NCBI GenBank assembly: GCA_002633025.1
Contig: NMRB01000418.1
Span: 268,891 to 332,890 of the forward strand
Length of the DNA: 64,000 nucleotides
Origin: Notospermus geniculatus
Lineage: Eukaryota > Nemertea > Pilidiophora > Heteronemertea > Lineidae
Direction: 5' to 3'
Position numbers and translations under genes: made by a program. The notes beneath the pieces are model-generated. The model saw only the letters and a list, made by a program, of their open reading frames with translations. It was not told the DNA's origin and searched no databases. Positions within the stretch are counted from its first letter, which is position 1; every line of letters starts with the position of its first letter. Positions 58,842 to 64,000 of the stretch are shown here, in pieces.

Positions 58842-60301
58842 ATGACAAACTATACAAATCCTCTTGTGGAAGATGATAAGGTGTGCAAATTTGGTGACGA
58901 AATTACCTTGATGAACGCTCACTTGCTGGTCTCCATCTACTCTGGTGTTCCCTCCTTTGTTCTCGGAGTCCCCGGAAACATTCTCATTATACTGATAGCA
59001 TTTAGGAGACACAACAGGGAGCTCTCGGCATCTGTCTATATGGCCTCCATGGCAGTCGCGGATACTGTTCTGGTTGTGGTTGCCACTTGGTTATGCCCAT
59101 TCTTTTATGGCCGAGCGGTTACACAGTATCGGAAGTGGCAGTACCTGTAAGTACGATTTTGAGAGAGAGACCAAAGCGAGAGAATTTATTTATTCTGTTA
59201 TTTTCCTAGTCTCAGACATGTAGCCTACATGTAGTTCGGAGCCCAGTTTGATATTCCTTGAGTTTTCTTTAGGAATCGATTTCAACAGCGATTTCATCTT
59301 CTATACTTCAGTTCCGGATTTTATGTCATCGTCACTTGCTCCATGATATCGGGGTTTTGTTTGGTTGCCATGTCGGTTGACAGGACCATAGCAGTACGGT
59401 TTCCCATGCTCGCCCCACGATTCTGCACAACCAGCAGGGCCAAAAAGGTCGTCGTGATAGGGGTTGCTGTCTTTGTTCCATCGAACATTAATCTGTTCTA
59501 CACACTTGAATACTTCAAGGACGAAAAAACGGGTGCGTGTCATTTATTAGTCGTAAATATTTTTACTATTATACAAGTCAAAAGCTCCATAATTATGGTA
59601 CAATGTACGTCGATTTGATGGCATAAGTTGAGCGAAATTCGCCAAGCCATCGACAAAAGAAGTCACGACAGCATAAGCAGGTAGTCGGAGCATTATTTCT
59701 ACAGTTATATTTGGCCTCATCTCCTGACTGCCACATTATATATATATATATATGTATCGAAATTTATTATTCCACATGCACAATGATCTTTACCTCATAT
59801 ATTTTTTTAGGAATAGAAAATCTCGCTATGTACATTCCTGACGACATCCTTGGGAGCCAAATTGCTTCTAATTTTCAACTTGTAGTTGGAACCATTCTAC
59901 CCTTTGTTCTCATCATCACCAGTAACATCATCATTATCATCACTGTCCTGGGAGCATCACGTGCACGTACCGAATTGAGCAAAATGCGCGAGACGGACGC
60001 AAAGCAGAGGGAAACGGCGCATCTTACCCGGATGTTGATTTTCGTCTGTGCTGCCTACTTAGTAACGTCAATTCCGTATAGGTTTTTCATCGTATTGATA
60101 TCAGTGCCCCAGATCGCCGCCGTCTTTAACGTTACTGATTCGTGTGATTTCCTTCTCTATAATCTCATAATTGCTTGCTTTTTTACAGTCTGGCTATTGA
60201 ATTTCTCCTTGAACTTTTATATGTATTGTCTTGGAGGCGGAAAGAAGTACAGAAAGGACATAAAGGAGTTATTTCTAAGATGCTACATGTATTGTAATTA
60301 A
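58842..60301 (+). CDS. Clustered GPCR gene 3, three exons, 338 aa
   Basis: Exons 58842-59146, 59312-59532 and 59811-60301; phases 2 and 1. The N-terminus, MTNYTNP..CKFGDEITL, is two residues shorter than in genes 1 and 2. TM1 PGN; TM2 MAVADT; TM3 ends MSVDRTIAVRFP; ECL3 DSCDF; TM7 LNFSLNFYMYC; the tail ends CYMYCN. No 3.25 or ECL2 cysteine. Exon 2 differs from gene 4 by two synonymous bases in the 190 bases from its internal ATG, whereas exon 3 differs at roughly 15% of residues. Intron 2 holds a TA microsatellite (59735-59754). Same inferred role as the other members. Confidence 0.86.
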
Positions 60302-60602
60302 TCAGCATCAGTGCTTTCGCTGTGCGCTTAATTCAAATCGAAATTTTCACACAACGTCAGCATATGCATACCACTACCAGTGCTCAGAGAATAGACGCAG
60401 TCAGCCGCGCTGAACCCCAAAAGATGGCAGCAAAGTTCTCGCGGACCAAAAATAAACAAAAGAAAATTGTAGCTCTCAGACAGCAATTTTTGCTGTCTGA
60501 CAGCAATATGTAATTGACTATCTGAGAGCAAACTTTCGACAGAGAACTGTCACGTGGAGCGGCGCCTTTTAAGGAAATGGTAATTATTCGACTCTGTATA
60601 TG

Positions 60603-60690
60603 AATTGATTTCGTCATTCCATTGCCTGCCAACGAACCCTTACCTGGCCATAATGAATGTGCTTGGAATGGTTCGTCTGGCTGGGAATAG
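60603..60690 (+). promoter_or_regulatory. Repeated distal block, upstream of receptor gene 4
   Basis: AATTGATTTCGTCATTCCAT, TGCCTGCCAACGAACCCTTA and CTGGCTGGGAATAG; fourth instance of the block. Confidence 0.5.
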
Positions 60691-60768
60691 GGGATGTATG
60701 TGAATGAGATACCCAGATGAGTTGATTGTCTCCGAGAGTATAGTGGAAAGAGAATCAGTAGATTCTAA

Positions 60769-61133
60769 GGCTCGTCTACACGTAGAATTATATTTGTTCC
60801 AAAACATTTACGAACATCACAGGACAAATGTTGGCAAATGTTCCAATACAAAAATACCATGTCTGGACGTCACATCTGTCCTCTAAAACATCTTGAAACA
60901 TCCTAGAACATTCTGGCACAGTGTTGGCAAAATAGAAACATGCAGCTATTTCAGAACATTTGTGCTAAGATGTTCTAGATAGGCCTATTGGCCAATGAGT
61001 GAGCAGTTTCAGGTCATGTGCTGTTCAAAAGGACAGGAGTCCTGGAACATGTCAGAACAACCTGCAACGTTTGCTGGGCAATGTTCGGGCTTGTCCTAAT
61101 ACAAAGGTACTACTACCTATATGTAGACGAGCC
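60769..61133. mobile_element. TIR element GGCTCGTCTACA, TTAA-type
   Basis: GGCTCGTCTACA at 60769 is mirrored by TGTAGACGAGCC ending at 61133. TTAA follows on the right; the left flank is CTAA, probably mutated. The interior repeats short AACAT/TGTTC words and has no frame. Confidence 0.6.
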
Positions 61134-61224
61134 TTAAAGATTAAACTGGTGCTATAAGTTGTCATTTGCCACATTGTGACAATGGATGATGGACGCGTAC
61201 GTGTCTCTTCAGACGATCAAGAAA

Positions 61225-61910
61225 ATAGGGTGAAAGAAAAATCGTCGATCAAAATATTCAGCACTATAGCCACCCCATCATCGTCATATTTCGACGAAAT
61301 GCTACTGGCTGAGAGCGTACATGTGAATTCGAAATATATTATCATAATCTCGTATTCACATTTAGCAATTACGGCCGGGATAGTCCATAGATATAAATTG
61401 AAATTCTGGTTCAAGATTGAAGATTGAATGAGCCTTCTGGGCTTTCGTATCTGATGGTTACATTAGGGAGTTTTCGCAAATCTGACGAAAAACGAAGTAC
61501 GAAATACGAAATTGGACGTCATATCCATGACGTAATGTATTTCAGGAAATGGTTGGTACCACAAATGTCCCTCCTGCCAGTTCGTCTTTTAGCATGTCAT
61601 GTAAGATCGAAAGAGTGGAGAAGAATAAAGGTAAAATACTAAAAGTAAACCAAACAATGAGCTGTTATTTTATACATTGTGTGGAGAATGAACGCATATA
61701 TCTCTTGGCGATCTAAAAATACTCTCGCTGTTGAGTTTAAGCGAAAGAATAATTATCAACAATATTTAGCACTATAATCCCATTATCATCTTTATATTTC
61801 AACGAGCAACTAAGAGAGCCAGTCCTAGAATCCCGTATTCACAGTTGGTGTTTGCTACGGCTGGGATAGTCCATAAGATATGAATTGTTGGTGCTATGTA
61901 ATCTCGTTAC
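61225..61910 (+). repeat. Upstream flank of the receptor unit, present one and a half times
   Basis: 61225-61395 (AAAATCGTCGATCAAAATAT, TTCAGCACTATAG, GGGATAGTCCATAGATATAA) resembles both 58400-58570 and 61750-61885, each a receptor-gene upstream flank. The flank of gene 4 is therefore partly doubled, without an additional gene. Confidence 0.55.
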
Positions 61911-62088
61911 GTTTTTTCATTTACACTGGTTGTAGCCGTCACTGCCTTTTTATTCCTGAATCGGCGTACGTTGGCAATTGGTGTATGATACCACTTCAGG
62001 CAGCATCCACAAACCATGTCTTGGTATCTTTGAGGTGTTCACTTTTGTTCATTACCATTTCAGAGGACACCCTCGCATCGCATATCAC

Positions 62089-62120
62089 CGTTTACATGCA
62101 ACAACAAGAGTGGTTGTCGC
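62089..62120 (+). promoter_or_regulatory. Repeated proximal block, receptor gene 4 (diverged)
   Basis: GTTTACATGCAACAACAAGA then GTGGTTGTCGCG, about 28 bases before the ATG; the weakest match of the four. Confidence 0.4.
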
Positions 62121-62147
62121 GATAAACCCACTTTTGCAAGATTAGTA

Positions 62148-63985
62148 ATGGCAAACTATACAAATCCTGTTGTGGAAGATGATAAGGTGTGCAAATTTGG
62201 TGATGAAATTACCTTGATGAACGCTCACTTTTTGCTCTCCATCTACTCTGGTGTTCCCTCCTTTGTTCTTGGAATCCCCGGAAACATTCTCATTATACTG
62301 ATAGCATTTAGGAGACATAACAGGGCGCTCTCGGCATCTGTCTATATGGCCTCCATGGCGGTCGCGGATGCTGTTCTGGTTGTGGTTGCCACTTGGTTAT
62401 GCCCATTCTTTTATGGCCGAGCGGTTACACAGTATCGGAAGTGGCAGTACATGTAAGTACGATTTTGAGAGAGACCAAACCGAGGGAATTTATTTACTCT
62501 GTAAGGCTTGTTTTTCTACGAACTGAATCTCAGAAGATGGGGATTTGGCCTAGTGGTTAAGGCGTGCTGCCTCCTGGCGATTGATGCCTAATGCGAGGGT
62601 TCGAGTCCGATAGGAAGCTATGGCCCGGTTGCACCAGCCATGCTCAAAGTCAAGTTTGAGGGTGACCTCAACTAAGTAATATGATTTGCCATTACAATTT
62701 GAGGTTGAGAACGACTTTGAGGTTCGCTTGAGCACAAAGTCGCCCTTAAGTATGACTGGGGCAACCGGGTCATGTCTTTCACCTTAGAAACCCGTTATTA
62801 CGTATTTATTTATTTATTTATTTATTTATTTGATAATAAGGGTGCCGCCGTGTACAGAACACATTATTACGTATTTCATGTACATGAAGATATGGAAGGG
62901 TTAGTTCGGAGCCCAGTTTGATATTGCTTGGGTTTATTTTATAATCGATTTAAACAGCGATTTCCTCTTCTATACTACAACAGTTCTGGAGTTTATGTCA
63001 TCGCCACTTGCTCCATGATATCGGGGTTCTGTTTGGTTGCCATGTCGGTTGACAGGACCATAGCAGTCCGGTTTCCCATGCTCGCCCCACGATTCTGCAC
63101 AACCAGCAGGGCCAAAAAGGTCGTCGTGATAGGGGTTGCTGTCTTTGTTCCATCGAACATTAATCTGTTCTACACACTTGAATACTTCAAGGACGAAAAA
63201 ACGGGTGCGTGTCATTTATTAGTTAATATTTTTACTATTTTACGGACCAAAAACCGCCCATACATGTAAGTAGAACGTAATTCGCCAAGCCATCGACAAA
63301 ACAATTTTTATCAACTGAAGTCATGACAGGATACCAGGTCGATATAGTCGGAGCACTAATTTATTTCTAAAGCTCCTTACATTTGATTAGTATACCGTAT
63401 AGCACTAGGGCCTCATCTCCTGACCGCCACATTATATATATATATCGAAATTAATTATCCAACCTGCACAATGACGTTAAAATCTTTGCCTCATATATTT
63501 TTTTAGGACTAGAAAATCTCGCTATCTACATTCCTGGCGACATTCTTGGGAGCCAAATTGCTTCTAATTTTCAACTTGTCGTTGGAACCATTCTACCCTT
63601 TGCTCTCATCATCACCAGCAACGTCATCATCATCCTCACTGTCCTGGGAGCATCACGTGCACGTACCAGATTGAGCAAAATGCGCGAGACGGACGCAAAG
63701 CAGAGGGAAACGGCGCATCTTACCCGGATGTTGATTTTCGTCAGTGCTGCCTACTTAGTGACGTCAGTTCCGTATAGGCTCATGCCAGTGTTGATGTTAG
63801 TGCCCCAGATCGCCGCTAACTTCACCTTTACTGATTCGTGTGATTTCATTCTCTATAATCTCACAATGGCTAGCTTTTTCACTTGGTGGCTTTTAAATTT
63901 CTCCTTGAACTTTTATATGTATTGTCTTGGAGGCGGAAAGAAGTACAGAAATGACATAAAGCAGTTATTTCTGAGCCTACTTTAG
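62148..63985 (+). CDS. Clustered GPCR gene 4, three exons, 334 aa
   Basis: Exons 62148-62452, 62984-63204 and 63507-63985; phases 2 and 1, and the stop lies 15 bases before the window end. N-terminus MANYTNP..CKFGDEITL; MSVDRTIAVRFP after TM3; ECL3 DSCDF; TM7 LNFSLNFYMYC; tail ending LFLSLL. The usual TM3-ECL2 cysteines are absent. It is the closest relative of gene 3, with shared intron and flank sequence; a SINE-like insertion in its intron 1 is missing from gene 3. Likely another member of the same orphan peptide-type receptor group. Confidence 0.86.
62540..62877 (+). mobile_element. tRNA-headed SINE with ATTT-repeat tail, intron 1 of receptor gene 4
   Basis: Box A (TGGCCTAGTGG, 62546-62556) and box B (GGTTCGAGTCC, 62598-62608) mark a tRNA-derived head. 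An (ATTT)n tract lies at about 62805-62831. TTATTACGTATTT occurs at 62795-62807 and 62864-62876. The body is interrupted by a palindrome (62624-62769). Gene 3 lacks the whole insertion. Confidence 0.6.
62624..62769. mobile_element. Palindromic element nested in the SINE
   Basis: CCCGGTTGCACCAGCCATGC at the left faces GACTGGGGCAACCGGG at the right. The inner parts are mirrored too (CAAAGTCAAGTTTGAG against its complement, imperfectly). The tRNA-like head reads on past it, which suggests later insertion. Confidence 0.55.
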
Positions 63986-64000
63986 CATCTGCATCCTTCC

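Overview
The window looks like nuclear DNA from a marine invertebrate, most probably a deuterostome (echinoderm, hemichordate or amphioxus type; I cannot decide which). The grounds are genes split by GT-AG introns, AATAAA polyadenylation signals, a GPI-anchor-type ecto-5'-nucleotidase, several rhodopsin-class GPCRs, tRNA-headed SINEs, very many short palindromic DNA transposons, and frequent TACATGTA and TAGGCCTA words. There are two assembly gaps (28781-28801 and 55722-56021) and a single N at 48310.

Layout. 1-3433 (+) holds the last six exons of an ecto-5'-nucleotidase (NT5E/CD73-like) gene that starts before the window. 3695-4869 (-) holds a single-exon gene for a signal peptide + death-fold + transmembrane protein (TMDD1-like), with its C-terminal third tandemly duplicated. 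Its 3' end converges on that of NT5E. 6070-7425 (-) is an intronless class A GPCR of 451 residues. From 7.4 to 45 kb I find no gene I can support: this stretch holds tandem duplications (8.5-10.2 kb and 34.4-37.4 kb), two minisatellites (10.65-11.35 and 19.8-20.4 kb), a TIR transposon (39.2 kb) and many hairpin elements. 45015-46760 (+) is a second intronless class A GPCR (581 residues) with a very long third intracellular loop. 48.2-49.1 kb is a mosaic of tRNA-like SINE heads and a TTAA hairpin element. 49.2-64 kb is a tandem array of one GPCR subfamily: an orphan third exon, then four apparently complete three-exon genes in the same direction (50884-52562, 55209-57679, 58842-60301, 62148-63985).

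The most interesting region is the receptor array. All four genes share exon sizes and intron phases. All lack both cysteines of the usual TM3-ECL2 disulfide, while keeping one N-terminal and one ECL3 cysteine. Each gene has two recognisable repeated upstream blocks, one distal and one next to the start codon. Patches of near-identity between paralogues (exon 2 of the last two genes; the ICL3/TM6 segment of genes 2 and 3) lie beside diverged sequence, which suggests gene conversion. A second theme is a set of unrelated-looking palindromic elements bounded by TTAA, as expected of non-autonomous piggyBac-type transposons; one carries a further TA-flanked palindrome inserted inside it.

Gene functions are inferred from recognised family motifs. 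No database search was run, and identities quoted are from reading by eye.
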